From: Alnus glutinosa
Lineage: Eukaryota; Streptophyta; Magnoliopsida; Fagales; Betulaceae
Assembly (NCBI RefSeq): GCF_958979055.1
Contig: NC_084890.1
Location: forward strand, 20,482,649 to 20,546,648
Length of the DNA: 64,000 bases
Direction of reading: 5' to 3'
The translations under genes were made by a program, and so were the position numbers. Positions 47,998 to 60,050 of this stretch are shown here, piece by piece (the first letter of the stretch is position 1; each line of letters opens with the position of its first letter). The notes under the pieces were generated by a model. The model saw nothing but the letters and a program-made list of their open reading frames with translations. It searched no databases and was not told the origin of the DNA.

Positions 47998-50900
47998 ATG
48001 GTACGAACAAGAGCCACAGCTTCAGGAGCGAATAACCCTCGCAACGAGGTGGGGGGTACATCTCATCAACATACGGCTGAGATGGAGGCTCGAATAGCCC
48101 AAATGTCTAGGGACATGGAGGTCCTAACTCAGCAGAACATCCGTTTGCAGAGGCGGCTGGCAGATGAACGGGTTCCTGAAGTACCTGGAGGACATGAAGA
48201 AGGAGAAAGCAACACCCTCGAGGAAGAAGACAAGGAGAGTAGAAGCCTCACGGAAAGAACTCAACCTGAAAACCGGTCTCGGCGAATTGAAGGAGCCGTG
48301 AATCCTCCTCCTAGTGAAGGGATGGTGAATCACCATTATGAAGAAAGAAGGCTCAACGAAGCCATTGCCACGCTCGATGAGAAGTATGAAGAAAAGTATA
48401 ATTAGTTGCAGCTTGAAATCCAGCAAAAGACTAAGGGGAAAATTTATCGAGTAGACAGTCTCTTGAATAGATCTTCCCCATTCGCTGAATGTATCATGGC
48501 AGTCCAACTGCCGAAAAAAATTCAAAATTCCTGCTATTCAAAATTCCGGCTATCCAAACTTATGCCGGGGTTGAAGATCCTACTGAGCACCTGGACAACT
48601 ACAAAACGCACATGGATTTGCAGGGAACTCCGCAAGAATTAGCGTGCCGAGCCTTCCCGCTCACCTTGTCCGGTTCTGCTTGGGACTGGTTTCGAAAACT
48701 CCCACCGGGTTCCATCACAAGTTTTGAAGATCTCGGACGAAAATTTATTACCCAATTCCTAGTTGGGTGCAAACGGAAGAAGCCGTTCGGTCAATTAATG
48801 GTGATGCGGCAAAAGGGAGACGAATCTCTAAAGGATTATGTGATCTGGTTCAACCAGGCAAAGCTCATGGTGGATAACCTGACCGAGGAGATGGTTTATG
48901 CCGCTCTTTATCAAGGATTACGGGTAAAAGGGCCTCTCATGTCCGAGATTGCTCTCAATCATCTTGAGAATCTGGCCGATCTCACGGACGTGATTGAGAA
49001 GTACGTTAATCAGGAGGAAATCCTTGCGGCTCTGAGGGAGTCCCACAAACAAAAGATTGCGAAGTCAAGCAATCTCGGCAAGAAGGAAAAAGCCGGGAAG
49101 GAAGAAAAACGGACCGAAACAAAAAAGGAGCCTGCGAAGTATTACCAGTTTTCCATAGATGAATGGACTCCTTTGAACTCTCCAATTAACGAGGTACTGA
49201 TGGAAATCAAGAGGGACCCACAGTACGAGAAGCCTTACCCGCTCCACAACAAATACGTGAAAGAAGAAAACAGAAATAAATACTGCGCGTTCCATGATGC
49301 ACGAGGCCATGTCACCGAGGAATGCCGAAATCTCAGAATCTTGATTGAGAAGTTCATCAAAAATGGAAAACTACTCCGTTTTACTGTAGACAACCAGGGC
49401 CAGCCTCGGCAGAATCAAGAGTCTCGCGAGCATCAAGACAAAGAGTCGAGACATAGAGATCGCTCCCTTCAGAAGCACCGGGAAGTTTGTCGAGACAGGA
49501 GGAGGTAGGAACCCCGTAGGGAAGAGCCTCGACGGAATAGAAGCAGAAGCAACAGCAGAGGCATATGGGGTCGTGACACACGTAATGAACCGGTTATTGC
49601 CGATATCCGAACCATATTCGGGGGTTTCGGTGGAGGAGGAGAAATGAGTGCAGATAGAAAGGCCTATGCTCAGCACTAGAAGTATCAGGAGATTATGACT
49701 GTAGAGAGACCCAACAAATCCCACCGGAGGGAGTCCATAATGGTGGGGTTTTCAGATGAAGATTATACGGGAGTCTCGCTCCCTCATACCGACGCAATCG
49801 TGGTCACGCTACAAGTAGCTAACCACCGAATTCACCGAATGTTTATCGATAACGGAAGCTCGGCCGATATCCTATATTGGTCGGCCTTTCAGCACATGGA
49901 GATTAGCCCGGAAAAGGTGATCTCGGCTACCTGCCCTTTGGTGGGGTTTACTGGGGAGCAAGTCCAGCCGGTCGGATCTATTGAACTCCCTGTAAATGCC
50001 GGGGACTATCCAACCACAAAAACCATCATGGTTAAGTTCCTTCTGATCGACAGACCCTCGGCCTATAATGCGTTCCTCGGAAGGACAACCCTCAACGATC
50101 TGAAGGCAATTACTTCCATACCACATTTGAAGATTAAATTCCCGACCGAGAGGGGGGTCGGAGAAGTAAGGGGAGAACAGAGCGTGGCACGCCAGTGCTA
50201 TAACGTAACAATGAAGGGAGCCCCCTCGCGGGGCAATGGTGGGGAGAAAGGCGAACAATAGCAATTACAGTCGGGAGAACCAGCCGAGGAGATGGAAGAA
50301 TTTGAAGTAGGAGGTAAAGAGAGAAGAGTTAGAGTGGGGTCTCTGTTATCTCTGGAGATCAAAGAATCCTTGATAGCTTTCCTCCGAAGTAATTCTGACG
50401 TGTTCTCCCGGTGCCATGACGATATGCCAGGGATTGATCCTTCGGTAATTTCGCACAGGCTGAATGTCGACCCAAACTACCGACCCATCAAGCAAAAAAG
50501 AAGAAGCTTTGCTTCAGAAAGAAACCAAGCCATAGATGAAGAAGTGGAGAGACTATTGAAAGCCGGTTTCATCCGAGAGGTGGACTACCCTCAATGGCTG
50601 GCCAATGTTGTCTTAGTGAAAAAGTCAAGCGGGAAATGGAGAATGTGCGTAGATTTCACCGACCTCAACAAGGCATGCCTAAAAGATAGTTTCCCTCTCC
50701 CGCGCATGGATGTCCTAATCGACTCCACCTCGGGGCATGAGCTCCTAAGTTTCGTGGATGCCTTCTCGAGGTATAACCAGATCCACATGAGCGAGCTCGA
50801 CGAAGAGAAAACTTCCTTCATCACTGACCGAGGGTTATATTGTTACAATATGATGCCCTTTGCTTTGAAGAATGCCGGGGCAACCTACCAAAGGCTGGTC

Positions 50901-51497
50901 AACAGAATGTTCAGTGACCAGATCGGGAGAAATGTAGAAGTATATGTGGATGACATGCTGGTGAAGAGTCGGAAAGAGATCAGCCACCTGGCTGATCTCG
51001 AAGAAACTTTCAACACACTAAGAAGATATCAGATGAAGTTGAACCCGGCGAAATGTGCTTTCGGCGTCTCATCAGGAAAGTTCATGGGGTTCATGGTTTC
51101 AAGTAGAGGGATCGAAGCAAATCCGGAGAAAATTCGGGTTGTGCTGGAAATGCAAGCTCCCCATACAACAAAATAACTACAGCAATTGACCGGGAGGATA
51201 ACAGCCTTGAATCGGTTCATTTCTCGATCAACGGATAAATGCTTGCCCTTCTTCAAGATACTTCGGAAGACATTTGTTTGGAGCAACGAGTGCGAAGAGG
51301 CTTTTGGCCAGTTAAAAGAATACCTAGCCAGCCCACCACTCTTAAGTTCACCAGAAGAAGGGGAAATTCTGTACTTATACCTAGCAGTGTCACCATCAAC
51401 TGTCAGCTCAGTTTTAGTTCGAGAGGAGTCCGGATTGCAAAAACCAGTGTATTTCACTAGAAGGGCACTGCACGTAATATTTTACCTAATTCGCTAA
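47998..51497 (+). pseudogene. Gypsy (Tat-like) gag-pol remnant, unit B
   Basis: Same domain order and truncation point as in unit A: gag, knuckle, protease, reverse transcriptase, start of RNase H. Breaks shared with A are TAG 48403-48405, the frameshift near 48520, TAG 50259-50261 and TAA 51174-51176. Breaks seen only here are TAG 49506-49508 and TAG 49677-49679. The position of A's TAG at 32606 is still GAG here, so the gag core is open over 48489-49508. A reverse-transcriptase Gly (DAFSGYNQ in A) is Arg here. Dead before and decaying after duplication. Confidence 0.93.
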
Positions 51498-51606
51498 TTC
51501 GCTAAATTCGGTAGGAAGAGGGACAAATGTGGTTAGCCATAAAGGTGTATACTAAAGGGTTACCATAAATTTTCCATAAAGGTGTATACTAAAGGTACAA
51601 ATGTGG

Positions 51607-51686
51607 TTACCATAACTCCGAGTATACACCTTTATGGTTATATTTATTTATATAACCATAAAGGTGTATACTCGGAGTTATGGTAA
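51607..51686. repeat. Perfect 37 bp-arm palindrome at gypsy/copia junction
   Basis: Arms 51607-51643 and 51650-51686 are exact reverse complements around a six-base centre (TTATTT). The core is ACTCCGAGTATACACC/GGTGTATACTCGGAGT. Two partial copies of one arm lie just upstream (about 51535-51600). Confidence 0.93.
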
Positions 51687-51693
51687 GAACAAA

Positions 51694-51767
51694 AATTTCG
51701 CATTTAAGATATTTTGTTGCACAAAAACACACACTTGGTTATTTAGAAGTCATTATTTTATTTTTCA
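51694..51767 (+). repeat. Tail of copia 5' LTR, unit C
   Basis: Same ~74 bp LTR remainder as at 35087-35160, fused to the same gypsy remnant. The B-to-C junction therefore copies the A-to-B junction. Confidence 0.8.
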
Positions 51768-51769
51768 AT

Positions 51770-51781
51770 TGGTATCAGAGC
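51770..51781 (+). other. Copia primer-binding site, unit C
   Basis: TGGTATCAGAGC, two bases after the LTR end. Confidence 0.9.
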
Positions 51782-51821
51782 GGGTACACTTGTGTTTGGA
51801 TTTATTTCCTAAGTGTGATCC

Positions 51822-52739
51822 ATGACTTATTCTAACATAAATCTTCCTGAGTTCTCTGAAGACGATTTTTATGATTTCTCTAAAGATGCCCTTTTGATAG
51901 GTAAACTCTTTAAGAAATCCAATAAAGAACTCAAGAAGATTAAGCAAGAAAAAGAGTCTTTGATTTTACAATTATCTGAATCAAATGTTTTGATTGACTC
52001 TTTGAAATATGAGAATTCCATGCTTTTTAATACTGTTGATGCACTAGAGAATAAATTAAACGAATCAGAGGATCTCTTGAAAAAATTCTCTAGTAATAAT
52101 TTGAAAAGCATGCTTTGTATTCATATAGATATTTCTAACAAACCTGATTTAATTGTTAATGATTTAAGTACTTCTACTTCACATGTTTTTTATTCTGAAT
52201 TAGATTCTATTGATATTAAGCTTGTGATAGAAGATACAACTTGTTTAGATAATTCTTGCTTAACTAATCATGTGATGCCTAACTCTAAGGAATCAGGAAT
52301 GCAAGGTAAGTTTATTCCTAAGTGTCATAATTGTGAGAAGATTGGTCATATTAGGCCAAATTATTATTTGTTGAAATCCCACAGACCTTGGATTAAGCAG
52401 AATGCTCTGAGGAAAAGTGAAGTTGAAGATTCTTCCTCATCAAAATATGTCCCTCTGCATAGGAGACATATAAAAGTTAAGGGCAATATTGTTTGTAAGA
52501 ATGCAAACCATATTTCTGCAGAGAAAGTCAATTAGCATTCCAACAAAAGAATTCTGCCCACATGTCATCACTGCGGCATCACCGGTCACATCCGACCCAA
52601 ATGTCCACATCTTCAGGCTCAGAAGTCGAAGGTTCAGAAGGAGCTGCCAACAAGAGCTACATTAGGCACTCTACCTCCGACTACATTCCAGGCTCCATGG
52701 CATCAGCAGCGACAACTGAAGTTGGTTCTTGCCAATTAG
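51822..52739 (+). pseudogene. Copia-type gag remnant, unit C (nonsense)
   Basis: Counterpart of the 305-codon frame of unit B. A TAG at 52533-52535 cuts it to 237 residues, just before the perfect zinc knuckle. Reading beyond the stop stays in frame to the same end (TAG 52737-52739). The first knuckle reads CHNCEKIGHIRPNYY, with the same Cys-to-Tyr change as in A and B. Confidence 0.85.
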
Positions 52740-55325
52740 AGTGGCAAATCAAAGCAGAATAAATCAAGGCACAACAAGAGAAAGCCGTAGAAGCCCATTA
52801 GCAACCATGGCTATGAAGGGTTGTTGAGCCTAATGTAATGTATGCTAAGAAGAATGGACAACATGAACAAGACCTGCAAACCACCGCCACGGGTCAAGCA
52901 GGTATAGGTCACGAATGATGAGACCATTCACCCCTTGAGGGGGAGTGGACTCACCTAGTAGAGGTGAAGTCTTACCAAGCCTAGGATTTTGATTCCTAAA
53001 TCCTAGTGCATAACAAGTATGTTTGCATTGCATTGATTGTCATATCTTATATATCCTATTTTTGCTTTGTATTCTGTTTGAGGAATCACCTTTTCTGTCA
53101 CTAGATTTTCTCTTGGTTGCTTTGAGAATTTCTGCAGATACATTCTAGGGATGATAGAGAAAGCATGTCACTACTTTTCTATCTTGGTATAGTCAAACCT
53201 CTCTACCAGAGGACATGTTTGCTCTTACCTGCATGATTTGTCTAGACATATGTTCTTTTCTTTTTAAACATGTCTTTGTTGTTTTTCCGCTTTTATTTTT
53301 CAAAACAAAAATAAAAAAAAAATAAAAATTGGGGGAGAAGATGCAAAATTTTTATTTTTTTGATAGCTTTTTCAGATATTGTATGTGTTTTTGCCTGATA
53401 TCTCAGTTTATTGTGCATTAATTGAATATGCTTATATATAATTGAAAGTTTATGTCTGATATCTGCTAAGTTTTCCTGTGCATCTTAATCCTGGATAGTT
53501 GTTTTTCTCATGCGATGAAAAATTGTACACTATCCAAAGCTCCCCTAAGGTACATTTTTTCTCTCTGACTTTTAGCTTCTAGAAATTCTAATGAGAGAGA
53601 TTGTTTTTGCTAAGATGGTCAAATTGACCAACTCACTAGTTGAACCTAAAACCCATAAATTCTGGCATTCTTTTTAGGTTGCAGCACCAAGTGATAAAAA
53701 GCATTTAAAACTTAATAAATATGGATAAATAAAAAGATCCACTGCTTTTGTGCTATAAATCTGTTATTGAATTTGTCCCTATAGAAACAGTCAGTGACCA
53801 AATCATTGCAGAAATTGACGGTCACTAAAGAACGAAGTAAAAGAAAAGTGCTGCAGCTTAGGGGGAGTGTATCAGATGGGGGTGGCTAGGCCCTAGTAAA
53901 ATAAGGTTTGGCTTTTGACTGATTTAACATTGATTTTCTCTCTTATTTAGAAAATCCGGTTGCTTTAAGTCATATCAGTAAACTTCATATCTTATTGAGA
54001 AAGCTTTCACACACACACGCATTGCATGAGTTAAATTTACTATTGAAAAATTTCTATCTGCAGGGAAATTTTTGTGCTTATTGACTCTTAACTCTCAATT
54101 ATATCTTGGCATATTTTTGAAATGCTATTTGACTGTTTTATCAGTTATTTATACATGCGTGTTCTGAAGCTAACGTTAGGAAATTTTTTCTGCATATTTC
54201 CCTCTATTTTTCAGCTTCTAGTGTGAAGCGTCCGGACGGACATGTTCTTGCGTCCGGACGTGCTCGGCTCTGTCGTTCTTTTATTTGACAGCATTCCGTC
54301 CGGACGAGTATGTACCACATCCGGACGCGAGCTTTTTGCTTTCTCTGCCAAACACACACACACACACTACTTTTTGCCCATTCTATCATGTTGTGTTGTG
54401 TGTGTTTTCTCTCGGACTGATCCCAAGATTTTGGCATTCTCTACACATCTTTTCTCATTCCCTGGTATTTCCTTTGACTTTTCTTATCTTAAGCTTTGGT
54501 TCTTTTTAGAATATTGGAATCTTTAATTGATTATGATTTGAGAGATTGTGCATGAATATCTTTTTTTGTCTTTATGCTGGATGGATATTACTAATCTGTG
54601 CCTTTTGGCTTGCTATATCTACTTTTGTATTTCTTTATGCATCCAATTGATAACCATCATAATACCACATTCTGTTTGAAACTAACAGGATCTACTATTT
54701 ATTTTCATTTGGTTTCAGTGTGGTGTTATTTTTGGATAGATTTCTGTTGAAATATTTTTCAGGAATATGTTGTCTAGCGGCTTCCAGCATAGTGTCAGAC
54801 AGAGGGTTTTTTGGAAAACAAACCAGTGTTGAAATCATATGTTCCAGAGATCTCAAATTTTAGATGAGTTCATTCCCCCTGGTCATACAGAGTCTTTCGT
54901 AACCTTTTCCTCTAGATCTGCACCTGCTAGAGATTCAGTGGTGACTCTTCTTTATCATCTTGCAGACCACTTGTCTAGAGGATTTCTTTCTGCGGATGAT
55001 CAGTTTCGGGCTAGAGGACTCAAGTGACCGAAAATTTTCAGTCTATGGTTTCCCGGCTTCAAAAGCAAGAATCCGAAGTGGCTCAAATTCAGGAAATGTG
55101 ATATCTTGAGGTTTTTGTTTTCTCTTATGTTGATTTGAGCTTTTGATGAGACACTTTACTATTATTCTTTTTGTTTTAATTTTTAGTAATTGTGGTTTTC
55201 TCTTATACTCTGCTTACCCTTTGTCCTTTTGAGACAAAAAGGGGGAGCATTTTTTGTTTTGGACCGGGAATGTATTTCCAAACCAGTCAAGTGTTTTTTG
55301 TCCCAGAATGGACAAAGGGGGAGTT
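52740..55325 (+). mobile_element. Non-coding body of copia-derived element, unit C
   Basis: Counterpart of 861-3398 and 36133-38717; shortest AC repeat of the three (about 54352-54367). No supportable gene. Confidence 0.7.
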
Positions 55326-55757
55326 TGTTATTATTTTATATTGGCAACATTCTGGTTGACAAAAATACTTTATGTAACAATTGCTTTTTAACAGGATTAT
55401 CGGTTCTATTCGGAGTCTTCAAGTAATATGGACAGTGTCTCATTTCATGCCATGTGTATGGTCACAAGTTTCTTAGAAGATGACCATAAAGATTCCATGC
55501 AATTTTCAAGTCAGAATAGGCGGGTCCTGTGCAACCGTCCGGACGGGCCTTTGAAGGCGTCCAGATACCCCGTAGTGTCTAAAAGCTTCAGCGTTGAAGA
55601 ACGTCTGGACGTCTGGGCAACACTGTCCAGATGCTAGGTCAAGCTATTCAGAATTCAAGTAGAAAATGGATTTCATGTTCAGACACGGATCGGGAAACCG
55701 CAACCGTCCGGACGGAAGGACAACACCGTCAGAACGCTTTTAAGGTTTCCAGGAAGA
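55326..55757 (+). repeat. Partial 3' LTR of copia-derived element, unit C
   Basis: Starts TGTTATTATTTTATATTGGC after AAAGGGGGAGTT; right edge approximate as in A and B. Confidence 0.7.
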
Positions 55758-57387
55758 ATTCTGCACACGTCTTAGTGCTTTTATCATAACTCTCTGCTCG
55801 AGTATCGGATTGAGACGAAATTGGTGTCGTTGGAAAGCTAAGGAAAAATCCTACAATCAAAATGTCCAAACAGTAAATCATAGCTTGCCTATCTATCGTC
55901 TACTAGAAAATACTATTTCCCATATGAATCTGACACGTTTCTTTGTTCCAAGGCAGTTGAGTCTAATTCTCTTGGTCTAAGCTCCCCGCTTGGCATGCTT
56001 TCGTTGGTTAGTACACACAAGTTGGAGGAAATGTGGTCTCATTAAGTTAAAGATCTCAACAGAGACAATATTATTAAAATACCTTATTAATAGTATTAAT
56101 ATTATGGAGGGGAAGAGGTACCCTAAAACAGCCATAGATATGAAATTATGTAGCTAAAACTAGGTGATTTAAATATTTGCAGAAAGGGACCACTAAACAA
56201 TTGGGGTCATTGTGACCCACGATGAACATAGCTGTCCGCAATCCACTAAAACAATTGTCAACTATGTCTGCATTATCAGTGGACCATTATTACAACTAAA
56301 CCAATTGAACAAACAAACAGACAACACAACCCGACCCACATGAACATGTCGGCATTATCTTCACACAACCCCACCTACATGAACATGTCGGTATTGAAAA
56401 TACCCCCAATAAACAAACAACATGGCAAAATAAAAGGCATTATAAATACTGTCGTGGGTTTGGGCAATCTAAAAAACTCACAATGCTCGTGGGTTTGGTA
56501 AGGCAGAGGAACCCGATGAAAGAGGAGCTTGGAAATCACTCGGCAACAGCTTGGAAATAACTCGGCACCCAACCCCTCTTTCGGCACAGTCGACACACTT
56601 GACACCCACCCAGACTTCAATCGGCAAAAAAACCCAGCAAGGCAACCTCTCATCTTCAATCAGCAAAACACTGGCAAGAAAGCCACCCAGAAACCGGCCA
56701 AAAAACGGCACCCTCGCGTCAGTTCATTCTCCACAAATTAGTCGGCACAGTCGGTTAGTTAGGCACAATCGGTCGGCACAATCACGATCCCATCTTCAAC
56801 CCCCTCATTGGCACAGTCTGTTCGGTAACCCTAGAAAATAGCCAATGTAAAAATCCATGATCTACCCAAAGTAAAAAACCATATCGCATAGATTATTACT
56901 GAATGGCATTCTTGTAATAACTATTTTTAAGTTGTCTATTTATTTCAATAATTTGTTGCATTATTTCGAAGGGTACCGTGGGAATTTCAGAGTGTAGAGG
57001 GAGGGGTATTTTAGGGTATTTGGGCTAAAAAGGTCACGTGTCGTGCACATGATCCAGTTTCTGTTGGCATTGACGGCATAAATGGACGGGTAGGATCAAA
57101 AAATCAAAAATTGGTAGTTTGGGGGGCTAGAATCCAAGCATTGATAATTCGGAGAGCCATTCGGAGAAATGGTAATAATTTAGGAGATTAAAATGTATTT
57201 AACCCAAAAAATATTATGTTAACTCTGAATCGTTTATTTTTTACAGCAGGTAATACTGTTAATTTTTTTAGAGCATGTTAAAAATTTCGGATCGGTCAAA
57301 TTTTCTGTGTCGAATTCTCTCTCTCCTTATCTAATTTTAATGGTGGGAATCTCTTCGGTACTGATATTAGAACAGTCTCCTCGCGCA
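55758..57387. other. Gene-free region upstream of truncated BBE gene C
   Basis: Counterpart of 3831-5459. It shares some variants with A and others with B, so neither is simply its parent. Confidence 0.55.
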
Positions 57388-57395
57388 TATAAATA
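57388..57395 (+). promoter_or_regulatory. TATA box of truncated BBE gene C
   Basis: TATAAATA at the same 38 bp distance from the ATG, so the promoter of the broken copy looks intact. Confidence 0.65.
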
Positions 57396-57432
57396 GTAGC
57401 TTTTAGCGCCCCGAAGGTTCGTCATTTCGAAA

Positions 57433-58164
57433 ATGAAGTCTGTTGGCTCATCTGTGTTTCCATTTGTCTTCGCTCTTCTTTTCTCATTTTTATGGGCAAC
57501 TTCGGCTCACACTCAGGAAAACTTTGTTCAGTGCCTGATCACCCTTTGTTCTGAAAACTCCACCTCAATTTCTAAACTCATTTACACCCCAGCCAACTCC
57601 TCATATTCCTCTGTCTTGCAATTCTCCATACAAAACCTCAGATTCTCAACACCTGCCACCCCAAAACCTCTAGTCATTCTTACACCATTGCATGTCTCCC
57701 ACATCCAAGCAGCCATTCATTGTTCCCTGAAATACGGCATGGAAATAAGAGTTCGAAGCGGCGGTCACGATTATGAGGGTCTTTCCTATGTTTCAGATGT
57801 GCCGTTTGTCATAGTTGATCTAATTAATCTTCGATCAATCAGTGTTGATGCAGAGAATAGGAAGGCGTGGGTTCAAGCTGGTGCTACTATCGGTGAAGTC
57901 TATTATAGGATTGCCGAGAAAAGTAGAACTCTTGGCTTTCCGGCAGGAATTTACACGACTCTGGGCGTTGGTGGACACTTCAGCGGGGGAGGGTACGGCA
58001 CATTGTTGCGCAAATATGGCCTTGCTGCTGATAATATTATCGACGCACAATTGATTGATGGTAATGGTAGAATCCATCAATATATTAAAAAATATTCAAA
58101 TATATTAAAAAATAAGAGCCTTAATTTTGTTTTTAATCCATATAAGTTATATAATATAACTTAA
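57433..58164 (+). pseudogene. Truncated BBE-like gene, copy C
   Basis: Matches copies A and B for the first ~214 codons with four base differences (Phe-to-Leu in the signal peptide, Arg39 to Cys, Pro69 to Leu, one silent). At about 58075 the sequence jumps to AT-rich flank corresponding to about 44795 in unit B. The frame continues 29 codons into that flank and stops at 58162-58164, giving 243 residues. Signal peptide, His112 and Tyr174 regions remain. The rest of the FAD domain, the substrate domain and the C-terminal BBE domain are gone, so no oxidoreductase is expected. Promoter and start codon are intact, so it may still be transcribed. Confidence 0.93.
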
Positions 58165-59268
58165 AACATGTTAAAATATTTGTTCACATATGAGTAGTTT
58201 AAAATGAAAGGAAGTATAAAGAAAAAAAAAATAGAAAAAAAAAATAAAAGGCAAAAAGAAAACTTGTAGATTATGATTATCAAAGCATCAATTAAAAAAA
58301 AAAAAATTAGCAGGAGTCTCTAATATTATTGGTGTGATACATATTACATTTCGATACAAATAAAACCCATATAATTCCGAACATTCTAAACAAAAATACA
58401 TAGCAACCTAAATAAATGGCTGAAAATCGAGTAAATTATACAAACGAAAACAAAAATATTCCATAAAACATTCAAATGAACTAAAAAATAAGACGATTTT
58501 AGTTTAATCCATATAAGTTAAAACATGTTAAAATCTTTGTGCTCATATGAATAGTTTATAATGAAAAAGAAGTATAAAGAAAAAAAAATAACAAGAAGAA
58601 AACATGGTTTAATCTAATTATCAAAGCATTAATAAAAAATTAGCAAGAATCTATAATATTGTTAGTGTGATATCTATTATATTTAAATATAAATAAAACC
58701 CAAGTAATTATAAACATTTTAAAAAATACTAAACAAACTAAGGAAAATAATTTTGTACAAATACAAAATAAAACAAAATCTTCCATTAAACATTTAACGC
58801 AATCAAATAAATCATCACATCATGTTCAACGCTTAATATCTCTTTGGTCATGTTTCAAAAGTATTTAAATTCATTTTATGCACAACAATCAAATAATTTT
58901 TTTTTCCTTGTTTTGCATTCACAAGCATAAAAACACTTAAAAAATAAAAAAAAGACTAAAAATGGAGTAAATCACATAAGCAAAAAAAGAAAAGAAAAAG
59001 AATTCAGGAAAACAAAAGAGTCTTCATCTTAGTTTAATCCATATACATTAAAATATTTTTAAATCTTTGTTCTCATAGGAATACATAGCTTAAAATGAAA
59101 AGTATAAAGAAAAAAAATATCAAGAAGAATACATAGTTTAATTTAAATATCAAAGCATTAATACAAAATGAGTAAGAATCTTTGTGTGATACCTATAATT
59201 GACATAAAATAGGGATAAAAGAATTATACCTAGCACTCCCACTTTAAGTAGTTCCAAATCTAATTACT

Positions 59269-59329
<61 letters not shown>

Positions 59330-59716
59330 CTCATGCATGTTAGTTATATATATATATAACTAACATATATATGACAATTAAAGAGAGAGAGCAAATTTTT
59401 TTGAATGAAAATAACTCCTCTAATCCGGCCTATTTATAGGGAAAGTTTTGGGGACAAGTCTGAAATTTTACAAAAGAAATGAAATGGTGGACATACTTCA
59501 TATAACTCCTATATAAGCACCTTACACATCCAGCATGAAGTTCCTCTAGATTTTACGTGAGTGCTGTTGTTTTTAAAACATGCTACTACTACCCTACAGA
59601 ATTTGGTGGAGTTTTCTATAATGAAAACTCTTGGAAACCCACTAGTTCATCACTGTAGATGAACAAATTTCACACACTAATCTGGATCCTTCCATATCTT
59701 CTATTTCTTTGTCCTT

Positions 59717-59771
<55 letters not shown>

Positions 59772-60050
59772 CTTAAAGCAAAATACTAATCCGGTCAATA
59801 GTCAATAACTATAAAAGCAAGTATGCTTATATGCTTTAGTGCATGTTCACATGACTACTAGTGATAATTCTTATAATATATATATTTATTTAGTTTTACA
59901 ACTCTTAAAAACTCCCAAAGTTTCAAAAATTTCTTTTCTCTTTGAGCCTAGTTCTAACTATCAACTTCTCATGCTAAACCGAGAACATAATAATTAGACA
60001 TAAAATACATTTTCCAAATATATTTGGTCTAATTTAATATCAATATTTAT
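58075..60050. other. AT-rich flank of unit C
   Basis: Joined to the truncated BBE gene by the deletion. Contains (AT)n near 59274-59328, TATATAT inverted words near 59345-59370 and a T-run of about 45 (59725-59771). No gene. Confidence 0.6.

Larger units (their letters stand above)
35163..51769 (+). repeat. Tandem unit B
   Basis: Complete unit of 16.6 kb, from copia primer-binding site to the next one at 51770. It contains the copia-derived element, an intact BBE-like gene, AT-rich flank, truncated chromovirus LTR and dead gypsy element. It lacks the CACTA and solo-LTR insertions of unit A. Confidence 0.93.
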
